Made by a program: the position numbers and the translations under genes
Source: Chytriomyces cf. hyalinus JEL632
Lineage: Eukaryota; Chytridiomycota; Chytridiomycetes; Chytridiales; Chytriomycetaceae
Direction: 5' to 3'
DNA length: 64,000 bases
NCBI GenBank assembly: GCA_025435555.1
Contig: JAIWWG010000005.1
Location: forward strand, 62,001-126,000
The notes under the pieces: model-generated
Databases searched by the model: none
What the model saw: the letters and a program-made list of their open reading frames with translations, nothing else
What the model was told of the DNA's origin: nothing
Shown: positions 44,055-54,596 of the stretch, in pieces
Position numbering within the stretch: the first letter of the stretch is position 1
How the letters are laid out: the number at the start of each line of letters is the position of its first letter

Positions 44055-44705
44055 TGGGATTTGAATTCAGCCGCTCAGATCTAGATGCTCCAGTGCAACG
44101 CAGCCACCAATACTCTCGGCTATCAGCCCAAAGAGTCGGTTGTTGGTCAAATCCATAGTTTTGATGTGGGGCATATTCGATAGCGAAACACGGGGTAACC
44201 TGCTGCGAAAGCCATTATTGCTCAGATCCAGGATTTACATGGCTTTGTAGCGTAATATTTGCTTTATGAAGGGGCCCTGAGGTGGTTATGGCCTTTTCAG
44301 ATATTTTGGGCCTCCGGTGGGTTAGGCAGGTGGCCAGAGAATTGATTGTGGTCAAGATGGAGGGCATGAATGTGTTTCCATGCTTCAAAGCTCGGCAACG
44401 GACTCGACAACCGATTATGATTCAGCTGGAGCGTGTACAAGTGCAGTCGCAGAATGCTTTTCGGCATGGACCCAGACTTATGGCTAAGGTCCTACTTGTT
44501 CAGCTTGGCCAAAGCTCCAACCTTGCTCAAAAAGGCTGTTGTTGCTCAGTTGAAGCCTGACCAGCTCAGAGAGCATGATCACGCCAGATGGAATCTCGCC
44601 AGAGAGTTGGTTGTGGCAGACTCGCCGATACTTTGCCACCTCGAACAGGCCCAGATAAAGAAGCATCTGCAGCAGGACTTGGAAGGATAAGTCGGATAGA
44701 TGCAT
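44055..44705 (-). pseudogene. Decayed F-box/LRR gene relic
   Basis: On the minus strand an F-box-like start (LSDLSFQVLLQMLLYLGLFE then KYRRVC) at about 44620-44705 runs straight into a plant-type repeat (NQLSGEIPSGVIMLSELVRL). A TAG follows at 44484-44486. Further repeats continue in shifted frames: LQLNHNRLSSPLPSF and LHLDHNQFSGHLPNP at about 44300-44440, then a stop, ILDLSNNGFRSRLP and MDLTNNRLFGLIAESIGG at about 44070-44240, ending at another stop. Several frameshifts and stops plus loss of the region between F-box and repeats show it is inactive. It belongs to the same family as the intact genes at 2.2-5.4 kb. No joined reading frame can be recovered by simple splicing. Confidence 0.8.
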
Positions 44706-45148
44706 TTCTGAATGGGACTTGTTTCAAAGCGGAACACTTTACCGAAGAAAACCACCGAGATGGCATGTGCCGTCACATTCGTGCGATTCAATCTGATACT
44801 CGCTCAGCGTGGTATGGCTGAGATTTTTGTGGTAAATGATACGAAATGTTCGCGATCGATTCATGAACCAATATATTGTTTGGAAAACGCGGCGCTTTGT
44901 TGATTTATTTCGAGTGCAGCTACTTATGCAAGTGCAAACACCAAGGAAGAGTCAAAGGGCGCGAATTCTTTCTTGAGAGTGCGAGCTCGTTGTCTTCTGA
45001 TTCTCAGAAAGTGTTGGTTTATGTTTGTTGACATATGCACACTCGTAAAATGTGAATAAATAAATATTGGATTTGTCAACCCAACTTCTGGACAGCATAA
45101 AGTTGGATCTGTCATCAGAGACAAACTTCAAAGCGAAACCCAACCAAC
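44706..45148. other. Intergenic: upstream of ABCC transporter
   Basis: Contains the promoter and leader of the transporter and flanking sequence of the LRR relic. Small frames here have no recognisable content; AT-rich around 45050-45066. Confidence 0.4.
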
Positions 45149-48100
45149 ATGGACTCCAAACCACCTCTTGCGCCAGTGTCCGAATGCGCCGTCAATCCAA
45201 CCATCCCAGAAGCATCGAGCTCATTCCTGTCCAAATGGACCTACGGCTGGCTGAATCCCCTCTTGCGCATCGGCAAAGCACACCCACTCTCACAGTCAGA
45301 CTTGTATACTCTCGACCCGCTCCTTTCTGCGTCTCATCTGAGCACCCAGTTTGAGGCTGCCTGGACCGTCGAGATGGACAAGAAGCCTGCCGACAACAGC
45401 TCGGATGCCTTTCGCCTGTTTCGAGCACTCTTTCGGGCTTTCGGTGCTGAGGTATAAACAAACCTTTTTGCAAAGTTAACCTCACGTTATCTGAAAAAGA
45501 TTTATGTTGCAAGTACCTACGAGCAGCGGTGTTCATGTTTCTGTACGTCACGCTCCAGATAGCAACATCGGTCGTGATGCTATATCTGATTCAATGGATA
45601 CAGAGGGGAGACCAGCAGACAGAAGGACTTTGGTACGGTTACGTGCTCGGGCTGGCGTTGTTTGTGACTCAACTTGGGGCAACCGTTTCATATAACCGGC
45701 ACCTGGAAATGACGACCAAGCTGGGCTTCAGACTGCGCACCTCGCTCATCTCAGCCGTATACAAGAAAGCTTTTGTTGTTTCGAATGAGGCAAGGAGCGC
45801 ATTCACCGTGGGCAAGATCATCAACCTGACTGCAACTGGTAAGTCAACATCCCATTCTACCAAGAACAACAGCTATCTGACATCACTTTTTCTTGTTCAG
45901 ACACGAATCGGATTGATCTGAGTTGTCAAATGAACCATTACATCTGGGCTGGACCCTTCCAGTTTATAGTCGCGCTGAGTCTTCTCGTGTGGCTGCTTGG
46001 CCCGTCGGCGCTCGTCGGAGTAGCAATCATTGCCGTATATATCCCCTTCCAATACCGCATCGTCGGCGTTCTCAGCGGCTTCCGACGCAACGCCAACAAA
46101 TTCATGGACAAACGCGTCAAACTCATTCAAGAAGTCCTCCTCGGAATCCGTGTCGTGAAAATGTACGCGTGGGAAGAAAGTTTCCAAGCTTTAATCTCAG
46201 ACGCGCGTGCAGAGGAAATGAAACAAGTTCGCGGGTTCTTGTTTTCGCGAGCGATTGTGAACGGGATTTCGCAGACTGTGCCAACGATTGCAATGATGTG
46301 TAGCTTTGTTTGTTTCACGTTGGTTGGGAATCAGTTGACGCCAGCAGTTGTGTTTGCGGCGTTGCAGTTGTTTTACACGATAAGGAATCCGTTCATGTTC
46401 TTGCCCAACATTGTTACGCAGGTGAGGACGATGGTCTTGTCTTTGTTTAAATCCGGCGTTGACCTTTATTCTTCTATACACATATTGCAGGGCGTCGACG
46501 CATGGTTTGGCCTCGCCCGCATTGGAGAATACCTTGTCGCCGCAGAACTTAAAAACGAAGCGAAACAGCTTCCAGAAAATGACCAACAAACCGAAAAACT
46601 CGCCATCAAAATCGAAGACGGGCATTTTTCATGGCACAGAAGCTCCATAGATCCGTCCGCCCCATCCGAAGCAACCGGGTTTGAGCTAACAGGTATCAAC
46701 TTACAAATCCCACAAGGCAAACTTGTCGCAATCGTTGGAAAAGTTGGATCTGGAAAGAGCAGTCTTTTAAACGCGCTTGTGAATGAAATGACGCGTATCG
46801 GTGGGAGCGTCAGTTTTCGAGGATCCGTGAGCTACTGCCCTCAATCTCCCTTCATACAGAATGCAACCATCAAAGAAAACATTCTGTTTGGAAAAGAATG
46901 GAACGAGCAGCGATACGATGCTACAACACGAGCCAGTTGTCTGGAGCGTGATTTCTCGATTTTACCAAATGGCGATGACACTGAGATTGGCGAACGTGGA
47001 GTGAACCTTTCTGGCGGACAAAAGGCACGAGTTCAAATTGCCCGTGCTTTGTATTTTGAATCCGACATTGTCCTTTTGGATGATCCGTTGAGCGCTGTCG
47101 ATGCTCATGTGGGGAGAAGGCTGTTTGAAGATGCCATTCTGAACGGACTTGCTGCGAAAACTCGAGTCCTTGTCACACATCAGCTTCACTTTTTGCCGCA
47201 AGTGGATTCGATTATATTGATGGACGGTGGAAAGATTGTCGCACAAGGAACGTTTGATGCACTTATCCAGAACAATGAAGCGTTCGCAACCATGATGAAC
47301 GAATTCAAAGTTCTGAACGTGAGCAAAGAATTAGAGGAGAAAGGTTCACAAGGTGTTGAGACGAAGGAAAGAGACGCAGTCACCGAAGAGGAAACGACTG
47401 GGCCAACAGATCCTCCGGCGGATTCAAAACCAAAAGGTTTAATTGTGGCAGAAGAGCGCAACATTGGTGCTGTGCAATTGAAGTACTACCTCAAATACCT
47501 TGCATTATGTGGAGGCGTTTTCGCAGCCTCTTTCCTCTCTCTGGCAATTTTATTTCATCAGGCTTCGCGAGTGATGACGGACCAATGGCTGGCATATTGG
47601 ACCAACCGAAGCTTGCAACTCTCCAACACTCAATACATTGGCATTTACGTTGGACTTTGCTTGTTGCTGGGTTGCGCAAATGTGACTTATGGTCTGACAG
47701 TGTCGTATTTTGGAACACGCGCATCCATGAACATGCACAACGAAGCTCTTGCAAGTGTGTTGAAATCGCCGATTTCGTTCTTTGACGCGACACCGCTTGG
47801 ACGCCTGACTTCGAGGTTTGTTGGTTGTTTCATCGAATGTTGACAGTTAACAATTTTGAAACGAGATCAGATTCAGCCGAGATGTTGATGCGATTGACAA
47901 TCAACTGCCCATTTTCATGTATCAGGTTGAAGCATAACAGTTCTACACACATTCCTCCCCCATGCTAACTCAAATCACAGGTCTGCCAAACGTTTGGCCT
48001 CGCCTTGGCCAACTTTATCCTGATTTCCATCAACATTCCCGCCTTTTTGGCGCCGTTGGCAGTTATGTTGGTCGGGTATTATTGGCTTCAGGTTTATTAC

Positions 48101-49429
48101 CGCACAACGGCGTTGGAGCTGAAGCGACTGGACTCCATCTCACGCTCCCCACTGCTGGCGAACGTTTCTGAAACCATAAACGGCTTGGCCACGATCCGAG
48201 CGTATGCAGCAAAAGAGCGTTTCGTTGCCAAAAATTACGCGTTGCTGGACACAAACAACCAAGCGTACTACTTGTCCCAACTGATTCAACGATGGATCCA
48301 ACTGCGCGTGGAAGGACTGAATGCGTTTTTAGTGCTCATCACATCCATCTTTGTCATTGTGTTCCGGTGGCAATTGAATCCCGGTTTAGCTGGCCTGGTG
48401 TTGGTATACATTACCCAATCCAGCACAGCGTTGTCCAACTTGGTTTCCATGTCTGCGAATTTGGAAATCAACATGAACTCTGCTGAGCGCATCATCCACT
48501 ACATTGACGAACTGGAGAGCGAGCAAACCTCGGATCACTTCTTGGTTGCCAACAACCAAGTCAAAACGGATTCGAATTGGCCGGCGGACGGAAAAGTGGA
48601 CGTTCAAGACCTAGTGCTTCGGTATCGACCAGATTTACCGCCTGTGTTGCACGGCGTTTCGTTCACGATTGAGGCGGGTTCGAAAGTGGGAATTATTGGA
48701 AGGACTGGTGCTGGAAAGTCGAGCATCTTGACGTGTTTGTTGAGGTTGTTTGAACCAGAAGCGGGGTCCATCGTGATTGACGGGGTTAATGTGCAGTCGA
48801 TCGGACTTAAAGAGTTGCGGCGCAAGATTGGGGTGATTCCGCAGGAACCTGTTCTCTTTTCGGGAACAATTCGCACAAACTTGGATCCTTTTCAAGAATA
48901 TTCTGGTAAATTTAACCACGCTGCATTTAAACACTTATTCCATGCTGACGAACCTGTGTTTTTACCAGACGCGGAGCTGTGGAATGCAGTTGAGCGAGCA
49001 GGTCTCAAAGAAACCGTGTCAGCAGGCACCGACGGCCTCGACAGCGTTGTCACCGAGAACGGCTCCAACTGGTCTACTGGCCAACGCCAACTCATCTGCC
49101 TCGCACGCGCAGTGCTCAAAAACGCGAAAATCATTCTCCTCGACGAAGCAACAGCGTCGGTAGACTTGTCCACGGATGAATTCATCCAGAAGGCTGTGCG
49201 GTCAAACTTTTCTACTTCGACAGTGTTGACGATTGCGCATCGGTTGAACACTGTGGCGGACTATGACAAGATTATGGTGTTGGAGGCGGGAACTGTTGTT
49301 GAGTTTGGGAATCCGTTTGTTTTGCTCAGTCAAGAAGACGGGTTCTTTTCACGAATGGTTGCCGAGACGGGGCCGCAGAATGCAGCGATTATTCGCGACT
49401 TGTCCAGGACCCAAGCGCCACGCGTTTAA
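45149..49429 (+). CDS. ABCC (MRP-type) ABC transporter
   Basis: Seven exons (45149-45451, 45514-45838, 45901-46421, 46491-47815, 47871-47925, 47981-48905, 48969-49429), 1304 residues, a full ABCC transporter without the extra N-terminal TMD0. After the L0-like FLSKWTYGWLNPLL comes a six-helix membrane domain (RVVKMYAWEESF is the ABCC-typical loop). NBD1 has GKVGSGKSSLLNAL, LSGGQKARVQIARALY and LLDDPLSAVDAHVG, with Asp in place of the catalytic Glu as usual in ABCC. The second membrane domain is followed by NBD2 with GRTGAGKSSILTCLLRL, WSTGQRQLICLARAV and LLDEATASVDLS. Two introns (69 and 63 nt) contain no stop and keep frame; removal of the second restores the canonical NLDPFQEYSDAELWNAVERA. 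Family knowledge: exports glutathione conjugates, other organic anions or metals to vacuole or outside; substrate unknown. Confidence 0.93.
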
Positions 49430-49699
49430 ACAACAAACACGCCTCATTCCGAGACATGCAAAAACATTTACGAACTCGCTGAAAACGCGGACCATTTAAA
49501 GATAAATAAATAAACAAACGCTTCATTCATAAGGATATTTGACAATAATCATGATAAATAAATTGGAATTGTTTCTGGAAATGAAACTTGGCCATGAAAC
49601 GACAATTGACACAAATTGCACAAATTGCAAAACACAAAAACAAGCGTTTGACATCACAAACAACCGAAACAGACCATCCACAAACAACAACACACTCCA

Positions 49700-50851
49700 A
49701 TGGATCTCATCAGCAACCACGCACAAAGCTCCATTGGACTCGGCATTCTACCAGCCACTCCAACAGACGACTCCAGCGCCACTACCACCTGCTGTCCATC
49801 AAAGTCTCATGCAGCGCCCTCTCCGTCTGGTACTTCCAGCGCCTGCTCCTCCAGAGACTTTATGAGCTTCACCTCCCACTTTGCAATCTCTCTCTGCCGC
49901 CGAATGCCCCTCAAAGGCCTCTCAAGCATCCCAACTGACATGACTGCGTACACCCATCACGTTCTGAACACGACGCAAGTGTCGTTGTCTGTTGTTGTAC
50001 TCGCGCTGCGGATCATGAAGCAAGTTCAGGAGAAGCTGGACGCTCTTGTGAGTGGTGCCAAGCAGCGTGCAGAGCGAGGGCAGTTTGGCGAGTCAATGAG
50101 AGACGCGGAATTGAATGTGCTGGACAGGCTCAGCGGGACTGTGACGGTCAAGACGCTTCTCGTTGCGAGTCTGATGCTGGCGATGAAGAGTCCGAACGGA
50201 TGCTGTAACACGTTCACCAACACGGTGAGTTTCAGTCATTTTATTTGGACTCTGCATTACATAATACTTACCAATTACGCACTTGTTCAGACATGGAGTC
50301 AGGTTGCCGCCGTGCCCGTTCGCATTCTTAGCGCCGTCGAGATGGACATTGCGCTTCTGCTCGGATTCAACTTGTGGGTCAACGAACAGCAGTATTTGGT
50401 GTGGCTCAACACTGTCCGCAACGCAGCAGAGGACTTTAGCTTCAAGACTGCCCAACTCCAGCACCAACAACAACAGCGGCAGCAGCAGCAGCAGCAGCTT
50501 CAAGCAAAAGCCCTCATTGGTCATCAACTACAACAACAGCAACAGCAGCAACAGCAACAACAACAACGTGTCCGGAAACAAATCCCTCAAAAAGCCCATT
50601 TACACCCAACCGTGCAAGCATACAGATTCTCAGGCATGCTATCCCCTTCGAGTCCCATCGCTCCCAGTGCGGAATTCTTGTTCAATCAAACAACGGGCAA
50701 CCAGCGGCGGAAATCATTTTCGAAAGCCACTCGACTTGCTCCGTACGCGAGAGAAGCCGGTCTGAGTCCGCAAAGAATGCAATCGTTGATGCAAAACATG
50801 CCGAATGGAAGTTTTGCAGAGAAAGTTGTGGGCATGATGATTCCCAAGTGA
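49700..50851 (+). CDS. PCL/PHO80-type cyclin with polyglutamine stretches
   Basis: Two exons (49700-50224, 50291-50851; 66-nt intron without stop), 361 residues. The cyclin fold covers about residues 60-210: SVVVLALRIMKQVQEKL, VKTLLVASLMLAMKSPNGCC, and across the intron FTNT/TWSQVAAVPVRILSAVE and LLLGFNLWV, the latter two typical of Pho80/PCL cyclins (W-S-x-V, N-x-x-E, LxF(N/D)L). Two glutamine-rich runs follow (about 50460-50510 and 50528-50565), then a basic tail. Family knowledge: such cyclins activate Pho85-like CDKs in phosphate, glycogen or polarity control. An acidic insert of about 35 residues (KQRAERGQFGESMRDAELNV) separates the first two helices. AATAAA at about 50926. Confidence 0.85.
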   Translation: MDLISNHAQSSIGLGILPATPTDDSSATTTCCPSKSHAAPSPSGTSSACSSRDFMSFTSHFAISLCRRMPLKGLSSIPTDMTAYTHHVLNTTQVSLSVVVLALRIMKQVQEKLDALVSGAKQRAERGQFGESMRDAELNVLDRLSGTVTVKTLLVASLMLAMKSPNGCCNTFTNTVSFSHFIWTLHYIILTNYALVQTWSQVAAVPVRILSAVEMDIALLLGFNLWVNEQQYLVWLNTVRNAAEDFSFKTAQLQHQQQQRQQQQQQLQAKALIGHQLQQQQQQQQQQQQRVRKQIPQKAHLHPTVQAYRFSGMLSPSSPIAPSAEFLFNQTTGNQRRKSFSKATRLAPYAREAGLSPQRMQSLMQNMPNGSFAEKVVGMMIPK

Positions 50852-51142
50852 GCCGGCGTGGGTTCAGTCTGCGTGTGTGGGGAACTGGCCTTGAGGGACC
50901 GTGTTATATATTTCAAGCGTGTACAATAAAAACTCTTTTCAGCTTGGCGCCTTTGCTTCATCTTCTTGCCGTGCCCAAGGATGTACCCCACTGCCGCATC
51001 AGGTAATGCCGTCCACGATGCCCAGATGGGGAATCAGGTACCGAAACTAGCTGCATATCAAAGATGCCAGTGCGTTTGTTAAGCTGCAAGCGGTCAGAGC
51101 CAAGAATTGGTGGGTTCAATAAAAGTAAATTGGACTCAAAAA

Positions 51143-51567
51143 ATGGCCCAGGCTCCACCTCGCATCCTCGTCAACCCAGTGTGAGCCATCTCTCTGCTCA
51201 AACCTATTCCCGTATTACAGCTCACCACCAAACCAACCCGGACAGCTACTGCACGACGCTTAACGCAATCCCAGGCTTCAAGATTGTTCAGCAGTTTGGA
51301 ATTGCCCGCGGCCTCACTGTCCGAACTCCAAACGTTGGAAAACAAGTGTTTGCTGGGTTTGCATCGCTGGGAGGTGGCGAGAGTACCGTGTTTATGGATA
51401 TGGCCGAGAAGGCGCGAGAGACGGCGTTGCAGCGGATGTTGGAACATGCGGGAGCCATTGGGGCGAATGCCATCATTGGCATGCGTTACGACACGCAGGA
51501 GATTGTGCAGGGCATGACCGAAGTCCTGGCGTATGGAACTGCTGTGGCGATCGTCCCCATCAATTGA
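51143..51567 (+). CDS. YbjQ/UPF0145 family protein (copy 1)
   Basis: Two exons (51143-51180, 51246-51567), 119 residues. The short first exon MAQAPPRILVNPV matches the start of the neighbouring paralogue, which supports both the ATG and the splice. The body is the YbjQ domain: AIPGFKIVQQFGIARGLTV, GKQVFAGFASLGGGES, a helix with EKARETALQRMLEHAGAIGA, then ANAIIGMRYDT and LAYGTAVAIVPIN. Family knowledge: YbjQ (PF01906) is widespread in bacteria, forms a pentameric barrel and has no established reaction; it has been described as a putative heavy-metal-binding domain. It is convergent with copy 2, stop codons 62 bp apart. AATAAA at about 51589. Confidence 0.88.
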
Positions 51568-51629
51568 CCTGGTGTGATAGACAGGAAATAAACAATGTTC
51601 AAGTATTCGCCGCTTTTATTGCGCATCTT

Positions 51630-52174
51630 TTACGCTCTAGTGCTGGGCTGGATCTGAACTGCGGTGCCGTAGGCGAGACACTCGGTCATGCCTGCAAATT
51701 GATTGTCATTTGGGGCTGATCAGTGGTTGCAAAGAGTGGCACTAACCTTCCATGATATCGTTGGTTTCGTAGTAGATTCCCAGAACTGCATTGGCGCCTG
51801 CATCGTTCCTGAGTTGTTAATAGAGGACCCCCGTACCCCAAATGGATCATTCGTTACCCAACATCCCCGCATGCTCCAACAGTCGCTGCAACGCTGTCTC
51901 TCGCGCCTTTTCAGCCATATCCAGGAAAACAGAGCTTTCACCTCCTCCTATCTACTCATGATCAGCGCATGCTGTCAGCGTACAGCAAGGGCAAGGCTGA
52001 AAAAAAATCAAATACCGCCGCAAAACTCGCAAAGACTTGCTTTCCGGCGTTGGGATTTCTGACAGTCAGGCCTCGCACGATACCAATCGATCGCACAATA
52101 TCGTATCCAGGTATAGAATGCGCGGTGGATGCGAAGCTGGGGTGTACAAGGATTCGCTGAGGCGCTTGCTGCAT
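51630..52174 (-). CDS. YbjQ/UPF0145 family protein (copy 2)
   Basis: Four exons on the minus strand (52174-52016, 51951-51858, 51797-51747, 51691-51630), 121 residues. Exon junctions were fixed by alignment to copy 1: MLG/ANAVLGIYYET matches AIG/ANAIIGMRYDT, and IME/GMTECLAYGTAV matches IVQ/GMTEVLAYGTAV. It starts with MQQAPQRILVHPSFASTAHS. Its introns differ from the single intron of copy 1, which lies elsewhere in the frame, so the copies diverged some time ago. Divergent from the membrane-protein gene with 61 bp between starts. Function unknown as for copy 1. Confidence 0.85.
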
Positions 52175-52235
52175 TTTGTTGGTTTCAGTGCCCCTGATTT
52201 TATCCAGTGTTTGTAAATATTTACCAAATAAATCC

Positions 52236-53000
52236 ATGTTGGGTCTCTCTTCTGCGTTCAGGACATCCTGTCTGGCTGCGGCATGGCCACGGCCCATGTC
52301 CATCTTCAAAAATAGACTCTTATTCCCGACGAAGCAACTCAGCACGATCGCAACCCCAATCTCATCTGCAAAGCCAGGCATGCCTCGCAAGTCATTCGTC
52401 AACTCAAACTCACCCAACGAAGACGCCGCAAGAAACAAATCTCCATCCCGCGCACTGTTGCTAGGCTCTCTCCTCGTAGGCCTTGCAACCTTCCCAACAG
52501 CAATCTGCATCTTGGCACCCGCAAATCTCACCGACAAACTGCCGTACATTGTGGCTGGCGTCGAAACTGTGTCTGTTGCTGGTGGATACCTTGCTTTTGG
52601 ATTCATTCTTCCGTTTGTTCCGTCGTTTGTTGGCGGGTTGTTTTTGCCGTTTGGGATTGTTCTTTCGGCCCTGAATGATTTGCGATGTTCGAACGAGTTT
52701 GATCACGAGCGGTGGGAGTTGCTCGATAATGACAGTGCGGGAAGATATACAGTGACATGGAAAAATGATTCGCTGAGTTGGAAAAACTCAGCGACAGAGC
52801 GTAACATTGTTGGTGCGCAAGATGTGTCGTTTTTTAAAGGCGTCGGAAAAGCGGTTGAAAAAGAGTGGGCACGGCAAAGACGGGGAAGCCCGAGTGGAAA
52901 TATTGTGGTCCTCAAGGGCAAAGAGACGGGCACGTTTGGAAAGTTGATTGGGCTCGTGGAAATTCCTATTCATTTGGATTGGGTTCATGAAAAGGTTTGA
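52236..53000 (+). CDS. Probable mitochondrial inner-membrane protein, unknown function
   Basis: Single exon, 254 residues from ATG 52236. The N-terminus (MLGLSSAFRTSCLAAAWPRP, Arg/Ser-rich, no acids for 60 residues) resembles a mitochondrial presequence. Hydrophobic segments lie at about residues 73-93 and 112-146, the second long enough for a hairpin (FILPFVPSFVGGLFLPFGI). The remaining 105 residues are hydrophilic with Trp-rich WELLDNDSAGRYTVTWKNDS. I do not recognise a family. Presequence and helices support location only; no reaction is proposed. Followed by a short G-run at 53063-53076. Confidence 0.6.
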   Translation: MLGLSSAFRTSCLAAAWPRPMSIFKNRLLFPTKQLSTIATPISSAKPGMPRKSFVNSNSPNEDAARNKSPSRALLLGSLLVGLATFPTAICILAPANLTDKLPYIVAGVETVSVAGGYLAFGFILPFVPSFVGGLFLPFGIVLSALNDLRCSNEFDHERWELLDNDSAGRYTVTWKNDSLSWKNSATERNIVGAQDVSFFKGVGKAVEKEWARQRRGSPSGNIVVLKGKETGTFGKLIGLVEIPIHLDWVHEKV

Positions 53001-53062
53001 TACTGTTGTGTACATCACTTTAATTATGGCGCATGCATGTCACTCAAAACTGGAAAGAGTGC

Positions 53063-53076
53063 GGGGGGGGGGGGGG
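53063..53076 (+). repeat. Homopolymer tract of 14 G
   Basis: Fourteen consecutive G in the 123-bp space between two convergent genes, a smaller parallel to the 36-G tract at 37.6 kb, which is also in a convergent 3' spacer. Confidence 0.8.
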
Positions 53077-53123
53077 TATAATGCAAACAAGTGACTGAAC
53101 GAGCTTAAATAAAACGGCGCCCA

Positions 53124-54239
53124 CTAATCCCGAAGAAAACGATGCGCCAGAACTTGAGCAACGCTCATGCGCATTGCTGGTTCCACTTCCGTCATTCCCT
53201 TCAAAAGATGCAGGGCGTCCCGATCGAATTTTGACGTATCCCCCAGAGGCAAAAGTCCACCGTTCATCTTCAACAATGTCTTGTAGCCAACAGAATGATC
53301 CCGAATTACCGCCATAATTTCAGGCAGCTCACCCTTTTCATGCAAAAGTGTGTAGAGCACAAGTCCCAACGCAAACATGTCTGCATCACGACCATCCAAC
53401 TCTGAGGCGATAAAGGGAGCATCGTCCAGCAATTCTGGGGGCGTTACTTCCACGGTACCATACGTTCGCAGCCCAGTTGATACGTGCTTACAACTTCCCA
53501 AGTCCGCAACCTTGACTCCAGGACACGCATTTGACGCCAGGAGAATATTCTCGGCTTTCACATCGCCATGGTAGTACCCGTGATTATGCGCATATTGCAG
53601 ACCGAGTGCTGTTTGTTTGATGATTTCTTTGATTTGGAGTACTGGAACTGTGCATTCCCCACAAGTGTTTGTGAGGTGATCCCGGTAGGCCCAAAGGTCG
53701 CTTGACCCCGCATAAAAATCCAGCGTCCGTGTCTGGACGGTATCATTTTGCACCGTAAATGTGATGGTCAACGGCTGCAGCTGCTGTTTCAACGAGCCAC
53801 GGGCTGCCCAGTTGAACCCATACAGCTCCGTCACGAGATAAATATGATGGCTATCCTGCCAGTCATCGAGAAACTGCAGCAAATGTTTCGAGTAGTCGCA
53901 CCCAGCCAGGTGTTTGTATGCTTCCAGTTCCGGATGTGACAAATTTGTGGCGGACACTCGTGACTTGTAAATAATCTTTATGGCTACCGGATTATTGTTG
54001 TTGGATAGGTCGCTGGCAGCAAGGACGACCCCGTTGGCGCCGATTCCCACTATCCGGTGCACAGCGTAGGTCTGGGCAAAAGTAGCAGCGTGTGTGGTGA
54101 AGGCAAATTTCACGGCCCTTCGAGCCTTTTCTTCAGAACTAAGGCCACTGTAGAGTATGGAAACGCCCTTTTGGAGCGGGGCACCGCTGGAGAAACAGTT
54201 GAGCGACGGCATGGACACTGGCAGAGGTTTGATGTGCAT
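53124..54239 (-). CDS. Divergent serine/threonine protein kinase
   Basis: A single frame of 371 residues from the first ATG (54239); the frame stays open to 54437 without another ATG, so an upstream exon is possible. Kinase motifs: HRIVGIGANGVVLAAS (glycine loop), VAIKIIYKSRV (lysine), a catalytic loop YYHGDVKAENILLA with HGD in place of HRD, and the metal motif DLG in place of DFG (KVADLGSCKHVS). TPPELLDDAPFIAS replaces the APE region, then DMFALGLVLYTLLHEKG and a final helix ending in AHRFLRD. The catalytic Asp, Lys and metal-binding Asp are present, so activity is likely. An insertion of about 45 residues sits in the hinge. No family can be named with confidence. Confidence 0.78.
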   Translation of the reverse strand: MHIKPLPVSMPSLNCFSSGAPLQKGVSILYSGLSSEEKARRAVKFAFTTHAATFAQTYAVHRIVGIGANGVVLAASDLSNNNNPVAIKIIYKSRVSATNLSHPELEAYKHLAGCDYSKHLLQFLDDWQDSHHIYLVTELYGFNWAARGSLKQQLQPLTITFTVQNDTVQTRTLDFYAGSSDLWAYRDHLTNTCGECTVPVLQIKEIIKQTALGLQYAHNHGYYHGDVKAENILLASNACPGVKVADLGSCKHVSTGLRTYGTVEVTPPELLDDAPFIASELDGRDADMFALGLVLYTLLHEKGELPEIMAVIRDHSVGYKTLLKMNGGLLPLGDTSKFDRDALHLLKGMTEVEPAMRMSVAQVLAHRFLRD

Positions 54240-54596
54240 TATGCGAAGGAGGGTCGGCTGTTTTTTTGAGGTGGTTTTCTTCTTTGAAACGCGGGCCGGA
54301 CCGGGTTGGTTTCCTTCGGAAGAGTGACGGCTCCGACATTTTCCGGGTGCAATGAATGGTGAAATTTCAACTCGTGGCAAAAGCGTGTTCTGTTGGCACA
54401 AAAAGCCCGGCGTCAGATGCCGATGGATCGTAGTCAATCCTCGTGCTTTTATGCCGCTGGTTGCCTGCCAGGAACGGTGTTGGCAGACAGCACCTCACAG
54501 GAGAAGGTAAAAATGGATTCGGTGGCCAACAATTTTTTTTTGGTTGGGCGTAAAATTTATTTGGATGGCGTTCCCACGACGCCTCAGATTTCATTT

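Noticed and set aside
44282-44690. Plus-strand frames opposite the LRR relic
   Set aside because: They mirror the decayed minus-strand LRR sequence and have no independent support.
52207-52235. Upstream extension of the mitochondrial membrane protein
   Set aside because: The frame is open upstream, but the extra residues would bury the presequence-like N-terminus; the ATG at 52236 is preferred.
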